Origin: Intestinimonas butyriciproducens
GTDB taxonomy: Bacteria > Bacillota > Clostridia > Oscillospirales > Butyricicoccaceae
Assembly: GCF_016901775.1 (NCBI RefSeq)
Contig: NZ_JACJKW010000023.1
Location: forward strand, 1-42,553
DNA: 42,553 nucleotides
Direction of reading: 5' to 3'
Shown: positions 7,949-16,343 of the stretch, one piece after another
Layout of the letters: each line of letters begins with the position of its first letter
Position numbering within the stretch: position 1 is the stretch's first letter
The notes under the pieces: generated by a model
Told to the model about the DNA's origin: nothing
The model's input: only the letters and a program-made list of their open reading frames with translations
Databases searched by the model: none
Translations under genes and position numbers: made by a program

Positions 7949-9055
7949 ATGAAACGATTTACCGCATTGCTTCTGGCTTTCTGCATGATGTTCGGCCTGT
8001 ATGTCCCGGCGCAGGCGGCCGGAAGCGGCATGGACAACTTCCAAAAAACCGAAACCTATCAGGGCCAGTTTGCCGACATCGAGGCCGGTTACTGGGCAGC
8101 TTCTTCGGTGCAGCTTTGCTATGAATACGGTCTGATGAAGGGCGCTTCGGCCACGGCCTTCAATCCCAAGGGGGATCTGACGGTGGCCGAGGCCATTGTC
8201 ATGGCCGACCGTATCCATGAGATTTACCACACCGGCAAGAGCACCCTGGCAAACGGCGATCCCTGGTATCAGCCCTATGTGGACTATGCCGTGGAAAATG
8301 GCCTGATCGCTCAGGGGGATTTTTCCAGCTACACCGCTAAGGCCACCCGTGCCCAGATGGCCTATCTGTTCTGCAATGCCCTGCCTCAGGGCACACTGGA
8401 TGAGATCAACACCATCGCTTCCATCCCCGATGTCAGCGCCAGCCATCCCTATGCCAAGGAGATCCAGACCCTCTATCAGGCAGGCGTTCTCACCGGCAGC
8501 GATATGTATGGCACCTTCAACCCGGACAGCTATATCATCCGGGCCGAAGCCGCCGCCATCCTCTCCCGGGTGGCGCTGCCCGATCAGCGGAAAGATGTGG
8601 TGCTGATGAAGGCATTCACCCAGGGCAATGTGACCCTGGCCATGCCTCAGGATGCGATCAATGTGGACAATGTCGGTGTGTATTCCCTGGCTTCCTCTGA
8701 AGAACAGGCCATGGCCCTGATCAGCGTTTACAGCGATCCTTCTTTCCAGGGAATCGACATTTCCGTCTTGTCCCAGAGCATGATCAGCTCTTTGCTCACC
8801 AGCTCCTTTGCCAACACCGGAATTCCGGTCTCCGGCGTGCAGTCTGCCCCGGTGACATTCGGTACGCTCAAGGCCTACCGCAGCACCTGCACGATGACGA
8901 TGAGCGGTGTGGAAATGGACTGCATCATCTATATCTATATTTCCGGAGCGGATCTGAACATGATCGGCCTGCTGGCCAATGACAACGATGCCGTTCTGAC
9001 CAATATGGCCAACGGTGTCCGCATCGGCGGCAGTGCTCCTTCTCCCCTGCTGTAA
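7949..9055 (+). CDS. Secreted S-layer-homology (SLH) domain protein
   Basis: Cell-surface protein, 368 residues, anchored by SLH domains to secondary wall polymers. Signal peptide MKRFTALLLAFCMMFGLYVPAQAA. Three SLH repeats follow: about 33-95 (FADIEAGYWAASSVQLCYEYGL), about 100-150 (DPWYQPYVDYAVENGLI ... TRAQMAYLF) and about 160-215 (IPDVSASHPYAKEIQTLYQAGV ... IIRAEAAAILSR). The C-terminal 150 residues have no motif I recognise; they resemble a small alpha/beta effector domain (AMALISVYSDPSFQGIDI...). Start at 7949 has AGAAAGGAG eight bases upstream and places the signal peptide at the N-terminus. Own promoter and terminator, so monocistronic. Confidence 0.9.
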   Translation: MKRFTALLLAFCMMFGLYVPAQAAGSGMDNFQKTETYQGQFADIEAGYWAASSVQLCYEYGLMKGASATAFNPKGDLTVAEAIVMADRIHEIYHTGKSTLANGDPWYQPYVDYAVENGLIAQGDFSSYTAKATRAQMAYLFCNALPQGTLDEINTIASIPDVSASHPYAKEIQTLYQAGVLTGSDMYGTFNPDSYIIRAEAAAILSRVALPDQRKDVVLMKAFTQGNVTLAMPQDAINVDNVGVYSLASSEEQAMALISVYSDPSFQGIDISVLSQSMISSLLTSSFANTGIPVSGVQSAPVTFGTLKAYRSTCTMTMSGVEMDCIIYIYISGADLNMIGLLANDNDAVLTNMANGVRIGGSAPSPLL

Positions 9056-9094
9056 TAAAATTTCATGACTTTCCCCAGGCTTTGTCAGACAGGG

Positions 9095-9129
9095 CCGGCA
9101 GAACATTTGGTTCTGCCGGTCCGTTTTTT
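9095..9129 (+). terminator. Terminator after the SLH protein gene
   Basis: Perfect 10-bp stem CCGGCAGAAC / GTTCTGCCGG, 5-base loop, then TCCGTTTTTT. Confidence 0.92.
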
Positions 9130-9236
9130 ATATGCTCTCCATGGATCTGGATGAATTTCCCATTCACCCGATGCCGCCGGGGGAATATGATGGAATGAAG
9201 GAAACTTCAAATCTGCCTGAGGAGGTTATTCATTTG

Positions 9237-10082
9237 ATGCCTGATAGAGTTTCTCCGGGCCCGCTCTGCGGGAACCATCCGCCCAAAGAGGCCGTCTGCA
9301 TCCATACCAGAAAGGTTTATGATTCCTGCCGTGATAAGGAATGTTTGCAGGATCTGCGGGTCTATCCCACCCGTTGTTCCCAGGCCATTCTGGATCAGGC
9401 CACCAGCGTCAAGGTGAAGGGCGCCGAGCTGCTTTGGTCCTATGTGGATGTGGAGCCCATCGCCTTTAACAAAGGTTTCTACACCGTGGATGTGAAGTAT
9501 TTTTACAAGATCACCGCCGAGGCCTACTGCGGACTCAGCCGTCCCAAGGAGATCTGCGGTCTGGCCACCTACGACAAGCGCACGGTTCTCTTTGGCAGCG
9601 AGGGCAGCGTCCGCATTTTCAGCTCCCAGTATCTGCCCAAGGAGAGCGATCTGCAGAATTTCGAAAAGACCAATCTGCCCATTGGCGTGGTGGAAGTGGT
9701 GGATCCTGTGGCTTTGGGGATCAAGGTCACCGAAAGCTGCGGCTGCGGCGACTGCGGTCTCAGCGATATCCCCGACTGCATCTGCCGGTGCTTTGAGGAC
9801 GATATTGTCATTTGTGATGAGGGCAAAAAGCTCTTTGTCACCCTGGGCCAGTTCAGCATCATCAAGCTGGAGCGGGATATCCAACTGCTCATGCCCGCCT
9901 ATGACATCTGTATGCCGGAAAAAGACTGCTCCAGCAGCAGCGGCAGCGACGATCCCTGCGATCTGTTCCAGAAGTTCAAATTCCCCGTGGATGAGTTCTT
10001 CCCCCCGAAATATTCCGATTATATCAAGGAAAACGGCGGCAGCTGTCAGAATGGCAGCTGTAAAAGCGGCAAACGCTGCTGA
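9237..10082 (+). CDS. Conserved Cys-rich protein of Clostridia, function unknown
   Basis: 281 residues, no signal peptide or membrane segment. Conserved-looking blocks: CIHTRKVYDSCRDKECLQDL near the N-terminus, VDVEPIAFNKGFYTVDVKYFYKI (a beta-rich segment), then a Cys-dense stretch CGCGDCGLSDIPDCICRC and a Gly/Cys tail NGGSCQNGSCKSGKRC. Proteins of this appearance recur in Clostridia as uncharacterised, possibly spore-associated structural proteins; that role is inference only. Longer in-frame starts (from 9132) lie immediately after a terminator and have no ribosome-binding site, whereas GAGGAGG at 9219-9225 precedes the ATG at 9237 and a TTG at 9234. About 18 cysteines suggest metal binding or disulfide cross-linking. 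Confidence 0.7.
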   Translation: MPDRVSPGPLCGNHPPKEAVCIHTRKVYDSCRDKECLQDLRVYPTRCSQAILDQATSVKVKGAELLWSYVDVEPIAFNKGFYTVDVKYFYKITAEAYCGLSRPKEICGLATYDKRTVLFGSEGSVRIFSSQYLPKESDLQNFEKTNLPIGVVEVVDPVALGIKVTESCGCGDCGLSDIPDCICRCFEDDIVICDEGKKLFVTLGQFSIIKLERDIQLLMPAYDICMPEKDCSSSSGSDDPCDLFQKFKFPVDEFFPPKYSDYIKENGGSCQNGSCKSGKRC

Positions 10083-10104
10083 ATTCTCTTCCTTTTGGAA
10101 CAAA

Positions 10105-10136
10105 AAATCCCCCGGCCTTTGGCCGGGGGATTTTTG
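10105..10136. terminator. Bidirectional terminator
   Basis: Stem ATCCCCCGGCC / GGCCGGGGGAT with a TTT loop, A6 on the left and T5 on the right; shared by the Cys-rich + gene and the - strand dehydrogenase operon. Confidence 0.93.
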
Positions 10137-10142
10137 TCTTGA

Positions 10143-11111
10143 TCAATAGCCGATCTTCCGGTCGATCACATGATGCATGGGCTGGCCCGCAGCAAAGAGG
10201 GGCAGATTCTCCAGGAACTGGGAAAGAATGGTGTCGGTGGTGTAGTCCAGAGAGTCGTTGCCCGACACATGGGGTGTCAGGATCACATTGCCCATATCCC
10301 ACAGGGGATTGTCCGCAGGCAGGGGTTCGGGAGATGCCACATCCAAAGCGGCGCCGCCCAGCAGGCCCTTTTGCAGCATCTGGATCAAAGCGTCCTGGTC
10401 CAGAGCGGTGCCCCGGCCAATGTTGAGAAGCAGGGCGTCCTTTTTCATTTTGCTCAGCCGCTGAGCGGTCATGATCTGCTGGGTCTCATGGGTGCCGGGC
10501 AGGCACAGGGCCACCACATCGGCTCCTTCAATGGCCTGATCCAGGTCGGCTGTCAGATAGAGCTCATCGATATAATCCGGCTTCTCGCCCGGGGTGCGCT
10601 TGACGCCCCGCACGGTAGCGCCCATGGCTTTGCAGCGTTTGGCAAAGTTGCCGCCGATGTTGCCGATGCCCACCACGGTGACGGTGCTGCCATAGAGAGA
10701 ACGGATTTTGCCCAGGTATTCCCAACGGTGCTGCCGCTGGCCCTCTTCGTATTCCCGCATCCGGCGCATAAGCATCAGGGTGCAGGTGATCAGGTGCTCG
10801 GCAATGGCCACGCCATAAGCGCCGCTGGAGTTGGTGAGGATCACCTGGCCATTGGGATACAGCTCATCGGCCACATAGCTGTCGACACCGGCCGAGGCCG
10901 TGGCCAGCCAGCGAAGGTTGGGAAGGCTCTTGATCATAGCCGGGGGAATGTTGCCGAAGAACACCTGGCAGTCGGCCACATCTTCCGGGCCGAACTTCCC
11001 TTTTTCAAAGACCTTCAGGGTGTATCCCTGTTTTTCCACACCCTGACGCAGCCGTTCTTCCCGCTGAGCGGTCAGATCGGCGATACAGGCGCCCACAATG
11101 CTTTTTTCCAT
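10143..11111 (-). CDS. D-2-hydroxyacid dehydrogenase (NAD-binding)
   Basis: NAD(P)H-dependent oxidoreductase interconverting 2-oxoacids and D-2-hydroxyacids, about 322 residues. N-terminal substrate domain with ATASAGVDSYV; nucleotide fold VTVVGIGNIGGNFAKRCKAMGATVRGVKR (GxGxxG); catalytic Arg in NIGRGTALDQDAL, Glu in DVASPEPLP, and His in LTPHVSGND. The exact substrate cannot be told. Possible starts are a GTG at 11120 overlapping the YihY gene and an ATG at 11111 just after its stop; the ATG is given, the difference is three residues. Last gene of an overlapping nitroreductase-YihY-dehydrogenase operon. Confidence 0.9.
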   Translation of the reverse strand: MEKSIVGACIADLTAQREERLRQGVEKQGYTLKVFEKGKFGPEDVADCQVFFGNIPPAMIKSLPNLRWLATASAGVDSYVADELYPNGQVILTNSSGAYGVAIAEHLITCTLMLMRRMREYEEGQRQHRWEYLGKIRSLYGSTVTVVGIGNIGGNFAKRCKAMGATVRGVKRTPGEKPDYIDELYLTADLDQAIEGADVVALCLPGTHETQQIMTAQRLSKMKKDALLLNIGRGTALDQDALIQMLQKGLLGGAALDVASPEPLPADNPLWDMGNVILTPHVSGNDSLDYTTDTILSQFLENLPLFAAGQPMHHVIDRKIGY

Positions 11112-11112
11112 G

Positions 11113-11994
11113 TCATTCACCGTTCCTTTTTCGAATTTTCTTTTCCTGGCGAAGCACCAGCAAGATATGATTCAAATGTCCCCCCAGGATCAGAATGATC
11201 CCGGTCATATAGAACCAAAGCATCAGGATCATCACGGCGCCCAAAGAACCATAGAGCACCGAGTAATTGGACAGATTGGACACATAGTAGGAGAAAAAAT
11301 AAGAGATGAGCGACCAGACCGCCACAAAGAACAGCCCACCAGGAGCGGCCTGGAGAAAACGCAGCCATTTGGCCGGAGCTATTTTATAGAAGAAAGTGAT
11401 GATGAAGAACAGATACACCGGCATGGCGGTGAAACGCAGCCAGTTCCAGATGCGCACCAGGAAAAAAGGAATGGGCAGCACCCGGGCCGCCAGCGCCAGC
11501 AGATTTTCGCTGATGAGCACCAGTCCCAGCAGCAAATACATGGAAAGCAGCACCACCACGGTGACGATCACCGAAAAGAAAAAGTTCAGCTTCCCTTTCC
11601 GGGGCTGGCGATAGGCGATGCCGATGGACAGCATCAGGGAATTGACTGCCCGGGAAGTGAAATAGACGGTGAGCACCGAGCCGGCATACACCAGGGTGCC
11701 TGGCTGAAGGTTTGTGATATAGCCGATGTATTCGGTGATGAGGGAGACGATCTGTTCCGGCAGCAAAAGGGACAGGTTTTCCATGATCTCCTCCACCGAC
11801 AGGTGGAAAGAGCTGACCAGAACATTGCTGAAGATCACCAGGGGGAACAGGGTAAAGAGCATATAATAGGCCAGTTCCGCCGAAGAGCGGGCCACATGAT
11901 CCTTAAAATACCGTTCCACCAGCTGGCTTGTCACATATCGGATTTCCCGCACCCCTTCCAGCAGCTTACCACCGATTCTCGTGAATAAGGCCAT
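11113..11994 (-). CDS. YihY/BrkB-family integral membrane protein
   Basis: 293 residues of the YihY (formerly ribonuclease BN) family, function unresolved; some members are proposed transporters or lysophospholipid flippases. Six hydrophobic segments are visible, e.g. SAELAYYMLFTLFPLVIFSNVLV, SVIVTVVVLLSMYLLLGLVLI, MPVYLFFIITFFY, LFFVAVWSLISYFFSYYV and YGSLGAVMILMLWFYMTGIILILGGHLN, the last carrying the family motif. The start at 11994 has GAGAGGAG five bases upstream and lies inside the end of the nitroreductase gene (29-base overlap). Its stop abuts the dehydrogenase start, so the three genes are co-transcribed. Confidence 0.92.
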   Translation of the reverse strand: MALFTRIGGKLLEGVREIRYVTSQLVERYFKDHVARSSAELAYYMLFTLFPLVIFSNVLVSSFHLSVEEIMENLSLLLPEQIVSLITEYIGYITNLQPGTLVYAGSVLTVYFTSRAVNSLMLSIGIAYRQPRKGKLNFFFSVIVTVVVLLSMYLLLGLVLISENLLALAARVLPIPFFLVRIWNWLRFTAMPVYLFFIITFFYKIAPAKWLRFLQAAPGGLFFVAVWSLISYFFSYYVSNLSNYSVLYGSLGAVMILMLWFYMTGIILILGGHLNHILLVLRQEKKIRKRNGE

Positions 11995-12469
11995 GCAGGC
12001 TCCTCTCCGGCTGCGGGGGCTGCACAGAAGGCACGCCCAGGGCTATGCCGCAGAAGGGTTTGATGTGCTCCGGCAGGCCAAACAGCGCGGCGATATCCCC
12101 TTCCCGCTCCGACTGGGGCGGAATGCCCAGCCAGCATCCGCCAAGGCCCATGGCCTGGGCGGCCAGCAGGATGTTTTCGGTGCAGGCGGCACAGTCCTGC
12201 TGATAGAAATGGGGCCCGGGCTGCCTCTGGGTGTCACCGCAGACCAGAATCATCACAGGAGCCTGGGAAAGCATTTTGGAATACGGATGCACCTGCTGGA
12301 AGCGATCCAGCAGTTCTCTGTCCCGGCAGACGATAAAATGCCAGGGCTGCTTGTTCATAGCCGAGGGGGCCATGATGCCGGCTTCCAATAGTTTTTCCAC
12401 CTGCTCCTGGGTCACAGGGTCCGAGGTGAACTGCCTCACGCTTCTCCGGCGAAGAATGGTTTCCAACAT
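11966..12469 (-). CDS. Nitroreductase-family flavoprotein
   Basis: FMN-dependent NAD(P)H oxidoreductase, 167 residues, typical small clostridial nitroreductase length. Diagnostic FMN-site motifs: RRRSVRQFTSDPV at the N-terminus, EAGIMAPSAMNKQPWHFIVC, and GLGGCWLGIPP with GIALGVP near the C-terminus. Start at 12469 has GGAGG seven bases upstream. It is the promoter-proximal gene of the operon with yihY-like and dehydrogenase genes. An upstream 14-residue in-frame extension has no ribosome-binding site and was left off. Confidence 0.9.
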   Translation of the reverse strand: MLETILRRRSVRQFTSDPVTQEQVEKLLEAGIMAPSAMNKQPWHFIVCRDRELLDRFQQVHPYSKMLSQAPVMILVCGDTQRQPGPHFYQQDCAACTENILLAAQAMGLGGCWLGIPPQSEREGDIAALFGLPEHIKPFCGIALGVPSVQPPQPERSLHGLIHENRW

Positions 12470-12599
12470 GATAAAACCTCCCACGGGCCCCGCAGGCCCA
12501 ATGATTGTCAAAACAGATCGGAGGGTTCCCCCTCCCTGGCAGCACTTTTTGCGATGCCCTTTCCGAACCAGGTTTTATTATACCATGGAGCGAAGCAAC

Positions 12600-12696
12600 A
12601 TGGTATATTGGCCATGTTTTCGGTTGTCCCGGAAACGGGACGAGAAAACGGCCGCAAAAATCCGGTATAATAACCGCTTTGCGGTTATTATACCAT
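12600..12696. repeat. Palindromic repeat unit, copy 1
   Basis: 97-base unit nearly identical to 12711-12806; the copies differ only in the A-run before TCCGGTATAA (GCAAAAATCC versus GCAAGATCC). Separated by 14 bases, giving a 111-base period. Confidence 0.9.
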
Positions 12697-12710
12697 GACG
12701 CCAATGCGGC

Positions 12711-12806
12711 ATGGTATATTGGCCATGTTTTCGGTTGTCCCGGAAACGGGACGAGAAAACGGCCGCAAGATCCGGTATAATAACCGCTTTGCGGTTATTA
12801 TACCAT
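12711..12806. repeat. Palindromic repeat unit, copy 2
   Basis: 96-base second copy; same three nested hairpins as copy 1. Confidence 0.9.
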
Positions 12807-12883
12807 AGCTGCAAGTCCAAGCAGACTTGCACGCCGCCAATGCGGCGTAAAATCAGCTTTGCTGATTTTTGCTAGGGTGTAAC

Positions 12884-12958
12884 ATCAACAGCAGTCGTTT
12901 TGCAGGCAAAACGACTGAATGTGCAGCATCCTGCCGCACATGTGCGGCAACTGTTGAT
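12884..12958. repeat. Cloverleaf-like three-way palindrome
   Basis: Outer 8-bp stem ATCAACAG (12884-12891) / CTGTTGAT (12951-12958) encloses two perfect hairpins: CAGTCGTTTTGC / GCAAAACGACTG (12892-12917) and the 18-base palindrome TGCCGCACATGTGCGGCA (12932-12949). Confidence 0.8.
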
Positions 12959-13117
12959 ATTATAGCACAAAGAATGCGTTCTGGCAAAGGAAGGACAAGC
13001 TCCCATGAACAGAATTATATCCCTTACCCATAGACGAAAAAAGGCGAAAAAACCTTTCCAAAAGCCGGGATGCCCTTGGGGCAAAAAACTTGGCCAAGGC
13101 GGCAGGGACTTTGGGAG

Positions 13118-13167
13118 GAAAAGAAAAACACCCTCAAAAAGGGATGAAATCCACTTTCTGAGGGTGT
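13118..13167 (-). terminator. Terminator of the kinase operon
   Basis: On the minus strand ACACCCTCA ... TGAGGGTGT (9-bp stem, 22-base loop that can pair further) followed by TTTTTCTTTT; begins six bases after the kinase stop codon. Confidence 0.85.
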
Positions 13168-13172
13168 GTGCT

Positions 13173-15533
13173 TTATCCGATTTGAGGTATTTCCTCCGGG
13201 TTGGAGGGCGCTTCTTTCACAGGGGGCTGGATTTTTTCCAGCGTCACCGAAGCTTTGAACAGGTCGCCGTCCACCGTGATGGTAAAGGCTCCGCCCTGGA
13301 GCTCCACCAGGTTTTTGGCGATGGCCAGTCCCAGGCCGTTGCCTTCGCTGTGGCGGGAGGCGTCTCCCCGCTTGAACCGCTCCATCAGCTCGGAGGGGTC
13401 CACATTCAGCTCATAGGCCGAAATGTTCTTGACGGTAAAGGTGGCCTTCTCTCCCTGCTCCTCCACATCCAGATAGACCCGGGAGGCAGGCAGGGCATAT
13501 TTGAACACATTGGACAAAAGGTTTTCCACCACACGCCATAATAGCTTGCCGTCGGCTTTGACCCATACGCCCTGGGGCGGCAGCTGAATGCGGAAACAAA
13601 GCCCCGATTCCTCCATCTTGTCACTCAGTTCCCCCATCCCCTGACGGATCAGGCTGCACAGTTCCACCGGCGCCAGTTCCACCTGGATATTGCCGCTGGC
13701 TGCTTTGGATACTTCAAACAGATCGTCGGTGAGCATTTTCAGCCGCTGGGCTTTCTGGCCGATGATCTGGCAATAGCGAGCGGCATTGGCACTCTGAAGC
13801 CCTTCCTTCTGCAAAAGATCGGTATAGGTGATGATGCTGGTGAGCGGAGTGCGGATGTCGTGGGACACATTGGTGATCAGCTCCGATTTCATCCGTTCGC
13901 TTTTCAGTTCACTTTCCACGGCGTTGTGCAGGCCGTCGGCGATGGAGTTCACATCGTCGGCCAGGCCGGCGAAGAATCGCTCATCCCCCAGGTCGATCTG
14001 ATGGGTCAGGTCTCCCTGGCGCACCAGGCTCACCCCTTCCCGCACCTTCTGGTAGGCCGAAGCCATTTTGCCCACAAAAAGCACGGCGGCAATGATCAAG
14101 GCGATGCTCAGCGGAAAGACGATGGCCAGAAGCAGGCAGAACAGTCCGTACAGGCCGGTGAACACCATGGCCCGCTTGACGGTGAGTTCCTGCCGGGACA
14201 GCTCACGGAAAGACCGGGCCGCCTTGCGGAAAGGAGCCGCCAGCAGCCGGAAGAAATGGCGCAAAAGGCAGCTTTTCCAGAAAGTGCGGGCTTTCAGGCG
14301 GCGGCCAAAGGAGAGCAGAATGGCGGTAATCACCAAAAATACGGCCCAGGAACAAAGGGCCAGAAGGTCCGGCTCCTGGTACTGCCAGGAAAGCAGGATG
14401 GCCAGGACATACCCGCCCACCGCCAGGCCGCCCAGGGCCAGCAGGACTTCGGTAAAGACACGATCGATAAAATACAGCCGGATGGCATCCCCTTTTCGCT
14501 TCCGGCCGCAGGTACGCAGCAGATATCCCAGCAAAAACAGCGTGACAAAGAAGGCGCCGCCGATCTGGGAGAGATACTGAATGGTCAGCTGCCGGTTTTC
14601 TGTCACCTGCTGCTGCATCTGGGTGGCATAATCATCGGTAAACCAGATGTAGGCGGTGTCTTCCTCGTTATAGGACAGCAGGGATTCCCGAAGCTGGGCC
14701 GACAGCCAGCCATAGCTGTTGGTGTTGAAGGCCCCTCCCGATTGATAGGAGAAATGTTCATCATAAATATCTCCCTCCACGCGGCTTTCCCCCATCCGCA
14801 TCTTCACTTCCCCCTTTTTCATCAGAAGGAAGATTTCCGCCTGCTGAGCCTGCACGGCCTCTTCTTCCGATGCATTGGCGAAAGTCTTTTCCCCATGGCG
14901 GATATAATAGCGCAAAGCGGGCTGGGTTTGCAGGTTGCGCATCTGCCAGCGGTAGTCGGACAGCTGGATGCGGATGAGCTCCTGGGGCAGGCTCTGGATC
15001 TGCTGCTGGTTTTCCGATTCAAACCGGGCCAGCGGCTCCGGGGCCTCAGGGCCTTCCCGGCGCATGATGAACTTCCCGTCCTCGCTGCGGGAAAGGGCAA
15101 AGGTGCTCTGGCTCACCAGTTCGTCCAGGGCATCCTGCCAGAAGACCCCCTCCGGTGTGGTCAGCTCATAGGCCGTTTCCACGCCTTTCGTATCGTAATT
15201 GTAGGAATAGTTGTAAAAGGCTTCGGATACCAGTTGGTAATAGGCATCCTTCAGATTGGACTGGGTGAGGGATTTGCCCGACTGGATGGATTCTTCCCCT
15301 TCATACAGGGTAGCCACATGCAAAACGGCGTCCTCCAGCAAAAGGGTGTCCCGGAACACAGCAGAATCGTTTTCATAGCTTTCGGCCAGGGTGGGCATAA
15401 AGCTGCCTGCGCTTGCTTTCCCCGCCAGGTCGAAGATCTGACAGGCTCCCCTGGAAAAGCACGCCGCCGCCAACACAAGGGCAATGGCTTTCAAATACCA
15501 GGGATGACTAAATTTTCTCGATTTTGTATCCAA
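13173..15533 (-). CDS. Membrane sensor histidine kinase (VanS-like core, large sensor)
   Basis: 786-residue sensor kinase. TM1 (about 13-32) is followed by a roughly 290-residue extracytoplasmic domain without a family I recognise, then several more membrane segments: IGGAFFVTLFLLGYLL, VLLALGGLAVGGYVLAILL, LLALCSWAVFLVITAILL and a long hydrophobic hairpin GLYGLFCLLLAIVFPLSIALIIAAVLFV. A HAMP-like linker precedes the dimerisation helix with the phospho-His in NVSHDIRTPLTSIITY (about 557), the N box VVENLLSNVFKYALP, and the G box GNGLGLAIAKNLVELQGG. The start is a TTG at 15533 inside the response-regulator gene (26-base overlap); no later start keeps TM1. Signal unknown; the HATPase/HisKA spelling resembles VanS/PhoR kinases of Firmicutes. 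Confidence 0.9.
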   Translation of the reverse strand: MDTKSRKFSHPWYLKAIALVLAAACFSRGACQIFDLAGKASAGSFMPTLAESYENDSAVFRDTLLLEDAVLHVATLYEGEESIQSGKSLTQSNLKDAYYQLVSEAFYNYSYNYDTKGVETAYELTTPEGVFWQDALDELVSQSTFALSRSEDGKFIMRREGPEAPEPLARFESENQQQIQSLPQELIRIQLSDYRWQMRNLQTQPALRYYIRHGEKTFANASEEEAVQAQQAEIFLLMKKGEVKMRMGESRVEGDIYDEHFSYQSGGAFNTNSYGWLSAQLRESLLSYNEEDTAYIWFTDDYATQMQQQVTENRQLTIQYLSQIGGAFFVTLFLLGYLLRTCGRKRKGDAIRLYFIDRVFTEVLLALGGLAVGGYVLAILLSWQYQEPDLLALCSWAVFLVITAILLSFGRRLKARTFWKSCLLRHFFRLLAAPFRKAARSFRELSRQELTVKRAMVFTGLYGLFCLLLAIVFPLSIALIIAAVLFVGKMASAYQKVREGVSLVRQGDLTHQIDLGDERFFAGLADDVNSIADGLHNAVESELKSERMKSELITNVSHDIRTPLTSIITYTDLLQKEGLQSANAARYCQIIGQKAQRLKMLTDDLFEVSKAASGNIQVELAPVELCSLIRQGMGELSDKMEESGLCFRIQLPPQGVWVKADGKLLWRVVENLLSNVFKYALPASRVYLDVEEQGEKATFTVKNISAYELNVDPSELMERFKRGDASRHSEGNGLGLAIAKNLVELQGGAFTITVDGDLFKASVTLEKIQPPVKEAPSNPEEIPQIG

Positions 15534-16194
15534 TTCCCCATACCACCTTCAGATATTTCGGCTCTTTGGGATTGATCTCGATTTTTTCCCGAATGCGCCG
15601 TACATGCACCGCAACGGTGTTTTCCGGGCTGTAGGCCGGCTCGTTCCACACCTGCTCATAGATCTGCTCGATGGAAAAGACCCGGCCGGCGTTTTTGGTG
15701 AGGAGCAGGAGGATCTTGTATTCCACCGGCGTCATACGCACAGTTTCGCCGTCCACCGTCACCTCCTTGCGCTCGTCGTCCACCACCAGCTCTCCGGTTT
15801 GGAACACATGCTCGCGGCTTTCAGCGCTGCCCAGTTTGGTATAGCGCCGCAGCTGGGATTTCACCCGGGCGATCAGCTCCAGGGGATTGAAGGGTTTTGT
15901 CACATAATCGTCGGCGCCGATGTTGAGACCCATGATCTTGTCGGTGTCCTCGCTTTTGGCCGACAGCATGATCACCGGAATGTTCCGGCTCTCCCGGATC
16001 TTCAAGGTGGCGCGGATGCCGTCCATCCGGGGCATCATCACATCCATGATGATCAGATGAATGGTCTCCTTGTCCAGCACTTCCAGGGCCTCATGGCCGT
16101 CGTAGGCTTTGAAGATCTCATACCCTTCGTTTTTCAGATAGATCTCAATGGCTTCCACGATCTCCTGCTGATCGTCGCAGACTAAAATGTTCAT
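15508..16194 (-). CDS. OmpR/VanR-family response regulator
   Basis: 228-residue transcription factor partnered with the overlapping kinase. Receiver domain with acidic pair (VCDDQQ), phospho-acceptor Asp in HLIIMDVMMPRMDG, switch Ser in VIMLSAKSE and Lys in DDYVTKPFNPLEL; C-terminal winged helix Trans_Reg_C (VRMTPVEYKILLLLTKNAGRVFSIEQIYEQVWN ... VAVHVRRIREKIE ... YLKVVWGIGYKIEK). The ATG at 16194 follows GGAGGAAAGGGAAGTGGGG. Co-transcribed and translationally coupled with the kinase. Probably regulates cell-envelope functions by family analogy, but no target site is evident nearby. Confidence 0.95.
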   Translation of the reverse strand: MNILVCDDQQEIVEAIEIYLKNEGYEIFKAYDGHEALEVLDKETIHLIIMDVMMPRMDGIRATLKIRESRNIPVIMLSAKSEDTDKIMGLNIGADDYVTKPFNPLELIARVKSQLRRYTKLGSAESREHVFQTGELVVDDERKEVTVDGETVRMTPVEYKILLLLTKNAGRVFSIEQIYEQVWNEPAYSPENTVAVHVRRIREKIEINPKEPKYLKVVWGIGYKIEKI

Positions 16195-16298
16195 CCCCAC
16201 TTCCCTTTCCTCCTTTGCGGTACATCTGTATGGTATCAGGTGGTTCTTTCTATGGGCTTTATAAAACTCTTTCAAAATTCTTAATTCTTCCAAATGGA

Positions 16299-16327
16299 AA
16301 AACAAGCGGCCGTCGGCCGCTTGTTTT
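16299..16327. terminator. Bidirectional terminator
   Basis: 13-bp perfect stem AAAACAAGCGGCC / GGCCGCTTGTTTT with a 3-base loop, ending the isochorismatase transcript just before the kinase operon promoter region. Confidence 0.9.
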
Positions 16328-16343
16328 GGTGGCTTGTTCCGGT

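Larger units (their letters stand above)
12579..12958. repeat. Island of nested palindromes with a 97-bp tandem duplication
   Basis: Non-coding stretch between the nitroreductase operon and the kinase operon made almost entirely of stem-loops. From left: TATACCATG/CATGGTATA (12579-12607); a long stem GGCC...GGCC (12610-12653) enclosing GTTTTC/GAAAAC and GTCCCG-GAAA-CGGGAC with a GNRA-type tetraloop; a 14-bp perfect stem around AACCGC-TTT-GCGGTT (12664-12694). This unit is repeated at 12711-12806. Then GCAAGTC/GACTTGC, CGCCGC/GCGGCG, AAAATCAGC/GCTGATTTT, and a cloverleaf (12884-12958). No reading frame is credible. It may be a mobile palindromic repeat family, a structured RNA, or a chromosomal organisation site; nothing distinguishes these. 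Confidence 0.85.

Noticed and set aside
12579-12958. Ordinary terminator or tRNA cluster
   Set aside because: No T-tracts after most stems and no tRNA arms such as GGTTCGAATCC; too many stems for one terminator.
13860-15575. 571-codon + strand frame opposite the histidine kinase
   Set aside because: Antisense shadow; the kinase motifs on the minus strand are unambiguous.
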